From Flavobacterium faecale (GTDB lineage Bacteria; Bacteroidota; Bacteroidia; Flavobacteriales; Flavobacteriaceae), in the NCBI RefSeq assembly GCF_003076455.1, contig NZ_CP020918.1:2371501-2435500 (forward strand): a stretch of 64,000 nucleotides of DNA, given 5' to 3'. Below the pieces are notes generated by a model. The model had not been told where the DNA came from, made no database searches, and was given only the letters and a program-made list of their open reading frames with translations. The position numbers were made by a program, and so were the translations under genes. Position 1 is the stretch's first letter; each line of letters opens with the position of its first letter. Of the stretch, positions 32,037 to 43,500 are shown piece after piece.

Positions 32037-33449
32037 TTACTTCTTTAGATATTCTTTCAATCCATAACTAGCCACAACGCCTTCACCTGTAGCGGCTGCA
32101 ACTTGTGCAATAGCTCCAAAACGACAGTCTCCTGCTGCAAAAATTCCTTCAACGCTTGTTTGGTTAAGATTTTTGGTTAAAATGTGACCACTATTTGATA
32201 AATTTAAAAATCCTTCAAAAGGTTTGGTGTTAGGGATTAAACCAATGAAGGTAAAGACGCCATCGGCTGTTAGTTCTCCTTCTTTTTCAGTTTCGTTGTC
32301 ACTGTAAATCAATTTATCAAAATTACCATCGCTATCGGCAATAAATTCTTTTGGTTTTTTGTTCAGGTGAACTTCAATATTTTCGAACGATGTTAGTTTT
32401 TCAGTGTATATTTCGTCAGCAGAAAATTTCTCGCCGCGATGTATAATCGTTACTTTTTTGCAAAATCCTGCTAAGAACATTCCTTCTTCAAGCGCACTGT
32501 TTCCACCACCAATAACGATGACTTCTTTATCTCTATAAAAAGCGCCATCACAAGTTGCGCAATAATGAATACCTGATCCTATTAATTCGGCTTCACCCGG
32601 AATGCCTAGCGTGCGATACGTACTCCCGGTACTAATCACTATCGATTTGGCTCTGTATTCTTCGGACTTGGTGTATACTTTAAAAAAATTGCCAACTCTT
32701 TCGATACTTACAATTTCGACTCCGGTTTCGATTTTTGCTCCTAAAGTTGCGGCTTGCTGTTCCATTCGATCCATCAAATCTGGACCTGAAACTTCTTTAA
32801 AGCCTGGGTAGTTTTCTATTTTTTTAGTTATAAACGCATTTCCACCAATATTCTTTTTTTCTAAAATTATACTATCAAAACGATCTCTTTGTGCATAGAT
32901 GGCAGTAGTCAAGCCAGATGCGCCACCACCCACAATCAGTACATCATAGATACGTGTGTCGGTAACTTTATCAATATGTAACAGCTCCGTCAATTTGTTA
33001 TTGTCGGGGTTAGAGTAGGGCGTGTCATTTATTAGGATCGTTGGTATTATACGTTTACCATTATTGACTTTCATAACATATTCACTAGCACCTTCGGTGT
33101 TTTCTACATCAATAAATTCAAAGTTGATTTGGTTATCTTGCAAAAAACGTTTGGCTCTGCGACAATCAGGACACCAATCGGCACCATATAATTTAACGGT
33201 TCCCTGCTTGTTTATACCTAAAATAGCAGCAAGTTCATGGTTTTGAGGGTTGCTATGTGCAGTTTCGTGTATGACTACGGTTGGTATGATTCTTTTTCCG
33301 TTATTGTATTCCTCAACCAATTTGGATGCGTCTGGAGTGATATCAAGATTGATGTACTCAAACTCAATATTGTTTTGAGTAAAAAAGCCCTTTGTCCTTC
33401 TGCAATCGGGGCACCATTCTGCACCGTACATTTTAATTTTTTGTGTCAT
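32037..33449 (-). CDS. Fusion of two glutaredoxin domains to a thioredoxin reductase
   Basis: A 470-residue protein. Residues about 5-78 and 84-158 are two glutaredoxin-like domains, both with a WCPDCRR active site and the substrate-binding GKRIIPT. From about residue 166 a full thioredoxin reductase follows: FAD-binding DVLIVGGGASGLTTAIYAQR, redox-active CATCD, NADPH-binding VIVIGGGNSALEEG, and C-terminal GIFAAGDCR. It should shuttle electrons from NADPH through FAD and CATC to its own CPDC domains, so reductase and carrier are one chain. Fusions with one thioredoxin or glutaredoxin domain are known; two in tandem are unusual. ATG start; own terminator. Confidence 0.9.
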   Translation of the reverse strand: MTQKIKMYGAEWCPDCRRTKGFFTQNNIEFEYINLDITPDASKLVEEYNNGKRIIPTVVIHETAHSNPQNHELAAILGINKQGTVKLYGADWCPDCRRAKRFLQDNQINFEFIDVENTEGASEYVMKVNNGKRIIPTILINDTPYSNPDNNKLTELLHIDKVTDTRIYDVLIVGGGASGLTTAIYAQRDRFDSIILEKKNIGGNAFITKKIENYPGFKEVSGPDLMDRMEQQAATLGAKIETGVEIVSIERVGNFFKVYTKSEEYRAKSIVISTGSTYRTLGIPGEAELIGSGIHYCATCDGAFYRDKEVIVIGGGNSALEEGMFLAGFCKKVTIIHRGEKFSADEIYTEKLTSFENIEVHLNKKPKEFIADSDGNFDKLIYSDNETEKEGELTADGVFTFIGLIPNTKPFEGFLNLSNSGHILTKNLNQTSVEGIFAAGDCRFGAIAQVAAATGEGVVASYGLKEYLKK

Positions 33450-33839
33450 ATCTTTTTATGGTTTGTCAATAGAAGTTTCTAGAATGATTAATTGTAGGTG
33501 TTAAGATAAGAAATTAAAAGGGAGGTTTTTTTTATTTGTACTAATGTTTAGTTTCTAATTTCCATTCCGAAACATTATAATTTTACGAATATCCTTGGCT
33601 TTAGCATTATTAATCGTCCTAAAATACAGGATACTGCCATATTTTCCGATTGTGACAGGCGTTGCTCTCGCGTGTGATAGGTGGGGCTCAGGCGTAATTT
33701 GGCTATCGCAAACTTGTGAGAAAGGGTACAATCTGTCAAGGAAATAGCTTTGGCGTAGTTTTGGCAATGAAGTGGTTAATTATATGTAAACAAAGGTCTT
33801 TTTATTCGAAAAATAGATCTTACAAAATTGAAAAATAGT
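33450..33839. other. Divergent spacer
   Basis: Lies between the reductase fusion and the plus-strand prolyl isomerase gene. A 70-codon minus-strand frame at 33555-33767 is present but has no protein-like character. I see no clean promoter or repeat. Confidence 0.5.
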
Positions 33840-34271
33840 ATGACTCAAGTTAAAGAAAACAACACGGTTAAAGTACATTACACAGGAAAACTAGCAGACG
33901 GACAAGTATTTGATACTTCTGAAGGTAAAGAGCCTATTGCATTTACTCTAGGACAAGGGAGATTAATTCCTGGTTTTGAAAAAGGCCTTATTGATATGAA
34001 AGTAAATGAGAAAAAAACAATAAATATTGCCAAAGAAGACGCTTATGGTGAGCCTCGTGAGGATTTATTTATTGAAGTTCCTAAAGCAGAATTGCCACCA
34101 GAGATGACTCCAGAAGTAGGGATGGGGCTAGTTTCTAGAACTCCAGAAGGACAAGAAATGAATCTAATAGTTGTAGAAGTTAGAGATGAAACAGTTGTCT
34201 TAGACGGAAATCATCCTCTTGCAGGACAAGACTTGATTTTTGACCTAGAGGTTGTAGAGATTTCAGAATAA
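33840..34271 (+). CDS. FKBP-type peptidyl-prolyl cis-trans isomerase (SlyD-like)
   Basis: A 143-residue cytoplasmic protein: MTQVKENNTVKVHYTGKLAD, GQVFDTSEG, then the insert-in-flap domain (EPREDLFIEVPKAELPPE) and GNHPLAGQDLIFDLEVVEI. The GNHPLAG signature and domain order are those of SlyD, without its metal-binding histidine tail. It helps proteins fold at prolines and shields unfolded chains. The ATG at 33840 was chosen over a TTG 12 bases earlier. It is convergent with the giant adhesin gene and is followed by a strong terminator. Confidence 0.93.
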   Translation: MTQVKENNTVKVHYTGKLADGQVFDTSEGKEPIAFTLGQGRLIPGFEKGLIDMKVNEKKTINIAKEDAYGEPREDLFIEVPKAELPPEMTPEVGMGLVSRTPEGQEMNLIVVEVRDETVVLDGNHPLAGQDLIFDLEVVEISE

Positions 34272-34290
34272 ATCTTTTCCTTAAAATATA

Positions 34291-34327
34291 AAAGCCTGAT
34301 AACGTATTGTTCGTTATCAGGCTTTTT
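34291..34327 (+). terminator. Rho-independent terminator of the FKBP gene
   Basis: A perfect 14-base stem (AAAGCCTGATAACG at 34291-34304 with its inverse at 34312-34325), seven-base loop and a T tract. Confidence 0.92.
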
Positions 34328-34439
34328 TGCTTTCGATCTAAAAAAAAACTTATGTCAAAGCGCTTATAGGTTGATGAAATAAGAATAGCATATTAAAAAA
34401 CACACAGTTTAAAATCACAGCGAAATCTTTTGACTTAAA

Positions 34440-34496
34440 GAAAAAATGCCAGTTTAAACTCAAATCGCATATAGTGATCAAGTTAAAACTGGCATT
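34440..34496 (-). terminator. Terminator of the giant adhesin gene
   Basis: AATGCCAGTTTAAAC (34445-34459) pairs with GTTAAAACTGGCATT (34482-34496) with one mismatch; on the minus strand the stem runs into TTTTTTC. It lies 34 bp past the stop. Confidence 0.8.
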
Positions 34497-34530
34497 TTGG
34501 TATTCAAATTATTCAGCTTTTGTTGCCGAC

Positions 34531-37500
34531 TTAATTTTGTAAATAAATGTAACCTGCTTTACGTTTATCAAATCCATTTGATTTGTATTTAATAACATAA
34601 AAGTACGTTCCAGTTGGTAATTTTTCTTGTTTGCTGATGGTTACACGTCCTTCAGAATATCCTCTAAAGAAATTGTTATGAGAACCATAACCAACAGTTT
34701 CGTAAACTAATATTCCCCAACGGTTGTAAATTTGGACCGTGTTTTCTGGGAATTCGTAGATACGTCCTAGTACCAAAACATCATTGTCGCCATCACCATT
34801 TGGTGATACTGCACTAAAGACTTCTATTTCGTCCGCAGGAAGCGTAAGGTTATAATTTCCAACTTCTAAGTAATCCGGAATACCATTGGCATTTCCGTCT
34901 ACAGCATCATTCGGATTTCCATCACCATTAGGATCAGCTCCCTCACTTTTTGTTGATATTCCGTCTCCATCATCATCGGTATCCAAGTAATCAGGGATTC
35001 CGTCCTTGTCTGTATCATCAGGACCATTGCCATCACTGTTTGGATCCAATTCATATTTGGTGTACACACCATCATTATCATCATCGATATCACGGTAATC
35101 AGGCTCGTCAGTTCCATCGGTATTGTTCGTATCTCTACTACCAGTTTTGAATTCATTATTGACTACAAATCCGTCCATTGTATTGGCACCTTCAAAACTA
35201 TCATCAAGACCATCATGATCAGCATCATTTCCAGAAATAAACAAGTCAGGAATACCATCTTTGTTTTTATCGAATGCTTCAATGATGTCTGCAACGCCAT
35301 CGTTATCCGAGTCGGTATCCAAATAATCAGGATTATCCGTTCCGTCTGTATTGGTAGGGGTAAGTCCTAGTACTGTTCCGTTTTCATAAGCATCATCGAG
35401 ACCATTTTTGTTTAGATCAACTTTGCTAGGTGCTTTGTATCCAGTAGTGGTTTGCGCTTCTAGGTTATCCGGAATTCCGTCATTGTCTGCATCAATGTCC
35501 AAATGGTTTGGTATACCATCACCATCACTATCCATTGTTCCTTCAACAGTATCTAAAATACCATCGTTATCATCATCGATATCAATAATATCAGCCACTC
35601 CATCACTATCAGTGTCTAAGTAACTAGTAGTTGGATCTTCAAAATCACCATCTTTATCAATATCAACATTGGTTGTATTGGTTGGGTCATCAGAATCTTC
35701 TTCGATTGTTGTGGTCGAATTCGGAATCAAAGCATGGACTACCGCTGTATTATCGATGTAGCCAAATAAGATATCATCTGCTGTCGTTAAGTGCGTAGCG
35801 GTAACGGTAAACGATTTACCTGGGGCCAATACATTAACTGATGATTGGCTTGTAAAGGTTCCGTTATTATCTCTCACATTAACATTCAGTAAATTGATAT
35901 TCCCACGATTAGTAACAACAATAGTGTACAGAATAGGATCACCTACCTTTGTAAACGTGCGGTTGTTGGTTACTTTGGTCACCTCTAAAATGGCCAATTG
36001 CGGTGTAACGGTTACGGTTGCATCATCAGGCTCACCATCACCATTAGTATCTTTGTTGGTATCATTGTTTGGATCATCAGAATCATCGGTTACATTTCCA
36101 CCCTTAGGATCTTTTGCCGTAGCAACTGCTGTATTTGTAACAGCTCCTTTATCCAAATCAACTTGCGTAATGGTATGTTTTGCCGTCAAAGTTACTTTTT
36201 GACCTGGTAATAATGTAGCAAAACTGGCTGGAGTTACACTCCCTGCATCAGCATTGGCATCAGTCACCGCAACATTTGTTAAAGTTACGTTTCCAGTATT
36301 GGTCAATACTAAATTATACAAAATCACTTCACCAATTGTATCCCAAAGTCCATCAGGTGCTAGGGTAGAAGCCTTAGTTAATTGCAATTGTGGTTTTTGC
36401 GCCATTGCAGAAACCGTTGCATCATCAGGATCACCGTCAGCATTAGCATCAATATTTGCTGGGTTAGTAGGATCATCGGATAAATCAGATACTACATTTC
36501 CTAAAGCATCATTACTTCGTACTGCAGCCGTATTGCTTACAAAACCAGCATTCAAATCTGCTTGAGTTACGGTATGTATAGCGGTTATAGTTACCGATTT
36601 CCCTGGACTCAGTACCGATATTGTACTTGGTACTACCGTTCCTAGATCGGCATTTGTATCTGTAATTTTAATATTGGATAAGGTCGTGCTTCCAGAATTG
36701 GTCACTACAATAGAATAAGTGATTTTCTCTCCAATAGTATCATAGGCACCATCTGCAGCTGCCAAGGCAGTTTTAAGGATGCTGATTTTTCCTTGCACAG
36801 GGAAAGAAGTTACAGTTGCATCATCTGGATTACCATCATTGTTGAGGTCTGCATTTGCTGTATTGTTTGGATCATCTGAGAAATCTTTAACTACGATTCC
36901 ATTTGGATCTTGACCAGAAGCTACAGCCGTATTGCTTACTTTTCCGGTATCTAAATCTTCTTGAGTGATACTATAAACAGCCTTAAAAGTTGTTGCGTCA
37001 AGTTGCCCAGGTGACAAACTAATAGCTGCTCCCGATACAGTAACAATTGGATCTGTTACTTTGACATTCGTCAAACTTAGATTTCCAATATTAGATACAG
37101 CAAAAGCGTAGGTAATTGTTTCTCCCACATTTGCAAATCCATTATTATTGGTATCGTTGAACGTTGCAGTTTTTGTAATATTCAAAGCTGCTTTTCCGGT
37201 TAAAGCACTTACGGTAGGATCGTCAGGATCACCATCTCCATTTAAATCTTCATCGTTTGGATTGTCTGGATCATCAGAGAAGTCACTTACATCAGTCACT
37301 TTCGAACCATCTTTGTCTTGCCCTACAGCCAAAGCAGAGTTGGTAATACCTCCAGAATCAATATCACTTTGTTTGATTGTGTATAGCGCAGAGAAGTGCG
37401 TGTCATTGCCTTCTGTAGGTTGTAAATCAAGCGGTGCACCGGTTATTGCTACCAATGGATCTGTAATTTGAATACCAAAGATGGTAACGTTTCCGTTATT

Positions 37501-40500
37501 TCTGATATCAAAATTGTACCTGATTGTTTCATTGGCTTGCGGTAGACCATCACCATTTTCATCATTAAAAGTAGCCGTTTTGAACAATGATAATTGTGGC
37601 TCTCTTGCAAGAGATGTATTGGTATCATCATTTTTCGCAGCAGTTGTAGGATCATCAGAGCGATCACTTACTGTACCTCCAAAAGGATCTTGACCTGATG
37701 CAGTAGCAGTGTTTATGACAAATCCAGTATTAACATCATCTTGTGTTAGGGTATAGATTGCCACAAAATTGCTGGTGTTTTTCGCTTTTGGCGCCAATGT
37801 AATAGGGTTACCCGTGACGGCAACTAAAGCATCTGCAATTGTAATGTTAGAAATGGTTACGTTACCTGTATTAATGATTTCAAAATGGTATCTAATTGTT
37901 TCACCTACTTGCGCTAAACCATCTTGATTAGCATCAATAAAACTTCCAATCTTGGTAACAGTCAATTCAGGTTTCGAAACTAAGGCTGTGATGGTAGCAT
38001 CGTCTGGTTCTCCATCGCCATTCGCATCTACATTTGATGAATTGTTAGGGTCGTCAGAAGTATCGGTCACTGTGTTTCCATTAGTATCTTTACTATTTAT
38101 AACAGCCGAATTGCTTACAAAACCTGCATCGATGTTTGCTTGTGTAATTTTGTAAGTGGCATAAAAGGTATGATTATCAATTTCTGTTGGAGCCAAAGTT
38201 ATTGGACCACCAAGTACAGTCACTAGTTGATCGATTACCTTAATATCACTCAAGGTCACTTTTCCAGTATTTTGAACTTTGAAATTATAGGTAATAGATT
38301 CATTCAACTGCGGGAAACCATCTCCATTTTCGTCATTAAATACAAATGTTTTCTCTAATGAAATAGCTGGTTTTTGTGTAATCGAAGTTACAGTAGCGTC
38401 ATCAGGATCTCCATCACCATTTATATCTGCATTGGTTGCATTATTTGGATCATCTGATGTATCAGTTGCTGTAATTCCTGCAGTATCGGTAGCCGTAACC
38501 GAAGCACTGTTAGTTACAGAACCTAAATCAATTTCGCTTTGAGTGATCGAATGCGCAGCCGAAACAGTAGCCGATTTACCTGGTGCAAGCGTAGCAATAA
38601 TTGCTGGCAGAATACTTCCTATATCCGCATTTGCATCTGTTATTGCTAGGTTCGAAAGTGTCAAGTTTCCGGTATTGGTAATGGTCAATAAGTAATTGAT
38701 TTTTTCACCAACCGAATCATAACTACCATCTGTCGGAGCCAAAGTTACTTTTGTTAAACTTACTTTTCCTTTTCCAGGAATAGTAGTAATGGTAGCATCA
38801 TCTGGTTCTCCATTTCCGTTGTTGTCTGTATTCGTTGGATTATTTGGATCGTCAGAAGTGTCAGATACGGTAGCGCCTTTTGGTGTTTGTCCTGAGGCTA
38901 CGGCAACATTGGTCACTTTTGCAGCATCGATATCCGCTTGAGTTAATGTATAAGTAGCTTTAAAAGTAGTACCATTTTTTTGATTTGGATCTAATGAAAT
39001 AGGGCCACCAGTAACCGTCACCAATGGATCGGTTATTTTAATTCCGGTCACACTTACATTTCCAATGTTCGAAACTTCAAAAGTATAGTCGATAGTTTCG
39101 CCAACTTGAGCTAAACCATCATTGTTTGCATCTTTAAATACTCCCGTTTTAGTTACGCTCAATTTTGCGTTTGGTGCTAATTTGGTTAGAGTAGGGTCGT
39201 CAGGGTGACCATCATTATCACTGTCGCCATTAGTAGCATTGTTTGGATCGTCAGACAATGTTGCAACAGTTTTTCCATCAGGATCTTTTCCTGTGGCCGT
39301 GGCAGTATTGGTAACTTGTCCCGCATTGATATCAGTTAATTTTAAAGTATAGTTCGCTTTAAAAGTAGTAGCATCTGATTTGTTTGGAGCCAACGTGATA
39401 GGTCCGCCTGTAACTGATGTCAAAGGATCTGAGATTGTTATTCCGGTTAGGGTAACATTTCCATTATTTTTAACCGTAAAACTATAGGATACTGTTTCAC
39501 CAGTTTCTGGGAATCCATTTCCGTTTTCATCATTAAATACCGCAGTTTTTAACAACGTTAATAATGGGTTTTGAGTCAGTTTGGTTACAGTTGCATCATT
39601 TTGAGCAGCAGTAGTAGGATCATCTGATACATCAGAAATGGTTGCTCCATTAGGTGCTTTACCAGCTGCTGTAGCAGAATTAGTTACGGTTCCAGTATTG
39701 ATTTCTGCTTGTGTCAACGTATGTACTGTAGTGAACGTTGTACTGTCTTTTGCACCTGGAAGCAGGGTTATTGGTCCACCAGTAACTGGTGAGAACGGAT
39801 CGTTTACTGTGATACCTGTAATCGTTACATTTCCAGTATTTTTTATTTCGAAACTATACGAAACAGTTTCACCTACCTGAGCAAGTCCGTCTCCATTGGC
39901 GTCGATAAAGACACCTGTTTTTTCAACGGTTAATTCCGGTTTCGCAACAATTGCAAAAATTGTACTGTCATCAGGATTACCATTTCCGTTGGTATCAATA
40001 TTTGCTGCATTTTTAGGATCGTCAGAAATGTCAGTAACTATTTTTCCTTTCGGATCTGTACCAGTTACGGTAGCCGAGTTGGTTAAACTTCCAGAATCAA
40101 TAGTTCCTTGAGTAATCACATAGGTACCTGCAAAGGTAGTAGCGTCTACAGCAGCAGGAGCTAAGCTAATCGGGCCACCGTTAACCGTCATTAACGGATC
40201 ATTGATACTTATGTTTGTAAGTGTTACATTTCCGGTATTAGTAACTTTAAAATTATAGGTAATAGTTTCATTGTTTTGAACTAAACCATCACCGTTTTCA
40301 TCATTGAATGTGAAGGTTTTTTCTAATGCTAAAACTGGTTTCTGAACTAGGCTTGTGATTGTATTATCATTTGGCGTCGTAGTTGCAGGATCATCAGACA
40401 GATCAGTGACTCTTGTTCCGCAAGGATCAAAAGCAGTACCTATGGCACTATTTACTACTTGACCAGCGTTTAGATCTGATTGTGTGATAGTATGAGAAGC

Positions 40501-43500
40501 GGTGAAAATTACTTTTTGAAAAGCGGCTACCGTTGCAAATGAACTCGGGTTAATACTGCTTGCATCTGCATTAAGATCTTCAAGTGTTAAGTTGCTTACA
40601 GTTACTTCATTTTTATTTTCAACTGTAATTTGATATTTCACTATTTCACCTACGCTATCATATTGTCCATCAGTAGCAGGAAGTGTTATTTTTGTCACAA
40701 TCAAAGTTGCTTCAGGTCGAACAGTTACTGTGTAAGTAAATGGTTTCCCAGTACAATTTCCAGAAGATTCAGGAGTGATTGTGTAAACCACAGTTTGAAC
40801 AACGCCCGAAGTATTAACTAATTTATCTTTTATCGTGTTCGAAATTGAACTAGTGGTTGTCTCTCCAGATACGTTTGGATTATTGGCAGCAGCCCAAGTA
40901 AAAGTAGTATTGGCTAAATCAACATCTGCACTTAAATTATGGTTAAGAGCAATGGTGCTACAAGTTACATCTGTTGGGTTTTTACTAGCAAACGGTTGAG
41001 GTTTAACAGTAACTAACAGTTCAAATGTAGGTCCTTGACATCCTTTGTTATTGAAAGGTGTAACGGTATACTTCACAGTTTGTGTTACACCACTGATATT
41101 TAAAATAGCGTCAGTAATAGTTGTTCCGTTGCCATTTTTTTCACCCGTCACAGCAGGATTGTCTGTGGCAACCCAAGTAAAAGTAGGGTTAACCAATGGT
41201 GTTGTAGTTTTAAGATCATAATTCAAAGCAACATCACTACAGCTTATTTTTGTTTTATTCGAAATAATTAATGTAGATGTTACGTCGATCGTGTATGTAT
41301 AGGTATAAACTGAACTGTTTCCACCGCAATCGGTATAAGTGAAATAGTAGATCTTTTGACCATCACACACAGGACTTACATTTTCCGTGATAACCGGAAC
41401 AATGTTTTTACCACAGTTATCAATAACAGTTGGAGCAGCCGGTTGTACAGCTTTCGAAATGTCATTCACAAGAGCGCTACCGTTCGATGGCACTATTGGT
41501 TTAATCGTCATATCGATAGTGTAAGTGTAAGTATAAACCGAAACATTCGAAGCACAATCAGTGTATGTATAGGTGTAGACTTTAGTTCCTTCACAAACAG
41601 GATCAGCCGAAGCAGTGATCACTGGCGTAAGTGCATTTCCACATTTATCAGTAACTGGAGGGGCAGCTGGTTGAACAGCGTCAGCCAAACATTCTACAGT
41701 CGAACTTGCATTAGCAGGAACAATTGGTTTAGAAGTCAAGTCAAGTGTATACGTATAAGTGTAAACCGATACATTCGAAGCACAATCAGTGTATGTATAG
41801 GTGTAGACTTTAGTTCCTTCACAAACAGGATCAGCCGAAGCAGTGATCATTGGCGTAAGTGCATTTCCACATTTATCAGTAACTGCTGGTGCAACAGGTT
41901 GAACAGCGTCAGCCAAACATTCTACAGTCGAACTTGCATTAGCAGGAACAATTGGTTTAGAAGTCAAGTCAAGTGTATACGTATAAGTGTAAACCGATAC
42001 ATTCGAAGCACAATCAGTGTATGTATAGGTGTACACTTTCGTTCCTTCACAAACAGGATCAGCCGAAGCAGTGATCACTGGCGTAAGTGCATTTCCACAT
42101 TTATCAGTAACAGGTGGAGCAGCTGGTTGAACAGCGTCAGCCAAACATTCTACGGTTGAACTTGCGTTAACAGGAACATCTGGTTTAGAAGTTAAGTCAA
42201 GTGTATAAGTATAAGTGTAAACAGATACATTCGAAGCACAATCAGTGTATGTATAGGTGTAGACTTTCGTTCCTTCACAAACAGGATCAGCCGAAGCCGT
42301 AATTACCGGTGTAAGTGCGTTTCCACATTTATCCGTCACCACTGGCGCAACAGGCTGAACAGCGTTTGCCAAACATTCTACAGTAGAACTTGCGTTAGCA
42401 GGAACAATTGGTTTAGAAGTCAAGTCAAGTGTATACGTATAAGTGTAAACAGATACATTAGAAGCACAATCAGTGTATGTATAGGTATACACTTTAGTTC
42501 CTTCACAAACAGGATCAGCCGAAGCAGTGATTACTGGTGTAATATTATTTCCACATTTATCAGTAACTGTCGGAGCAGCAGGTTGAACAGCATCAGCCAA
42601 ACATTCTACAGTAGAACTTGCATTAGCAGGAACAACTGGTTTAGAAGTTAAGTCAAGAGTGTAAGTGTAAGTGTAAACAGATACATTCGAAGCACAATCA
42701 GTGTATGTATAGGTGTAGACTTTCGTTCCTTCACAAACAGGATCAGCCGAAGCAGTGATTACTGGCGTAAGTGCATTTCCACATTTATCAGTAACTGGAG
42801 GAGCAGCTGGTTGAACAGCATCAGCCAAACATTCTACAGTTGAACTTGCGTTAGCAGGCACAATTGGTTTAGAAGTCAAGTCAAGTGTATACGTATAAGT
42901 GTAAACCGAAACATTCGAAGCACAATCAGTGTACGTATACGTGTAAACTTTAGTTCCTTCACAAACAGGATCAGCCGAAGCAGTGATTACTGGCGTAATG
43001 GTATTTCCACATTTATCTGTGACAACTGGTGCAGCTGGTTGAACAGCATCAGCCAAACATTCCACTGTTGAACTTGCGTTAGCAGGAACAGTTGGTTTAG
43101 AAGTCAAATCAAGGGTATAAGTATAGGTGTAAACCGAAACATTCGAAGCACAATCAGTGTATGTATAGGTGTAAACTTTAGTTCCTTCACAAACAGGATC
43201 AGCCGAAGCAGTGATTACTGGTATAATATTATTTCCACATTTATCAGTAACTGCTGGAGCAGCTGGTTGAACAGCATCAGCTAAACATTCCACAGTCGAA
43301 CTTGCGTTAGCAGGAACAATTGGTTTAGAAGTCAAGTCAAGTGTATACGTATAGGTGTAAACAGATACATTCGAAGCACAATCAGTATATGTATAGGTAT
43401 AAACTTTCGTTCCTTCACAAACAGGATCAGCCGAAGCTGTGATTACTGGCGTTATAGTATTTCCACATTTATCGGTCACAACAGGAGCAGCTGGTTGAAC

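Noticed and set aside
33555..33767. 70-codon minus-strand frame between the reductase fusion and FKBP genes
   Set aside because: Composition is not protein-like, no promoter or homologous motif, and it lies in a divergent promoter region.
41356..42159. Long plus-strand frame inside the adhesin repeats
   Set aside because: It is the antisense of the tandem repeats; openness comes from repetition of the same sense codons.
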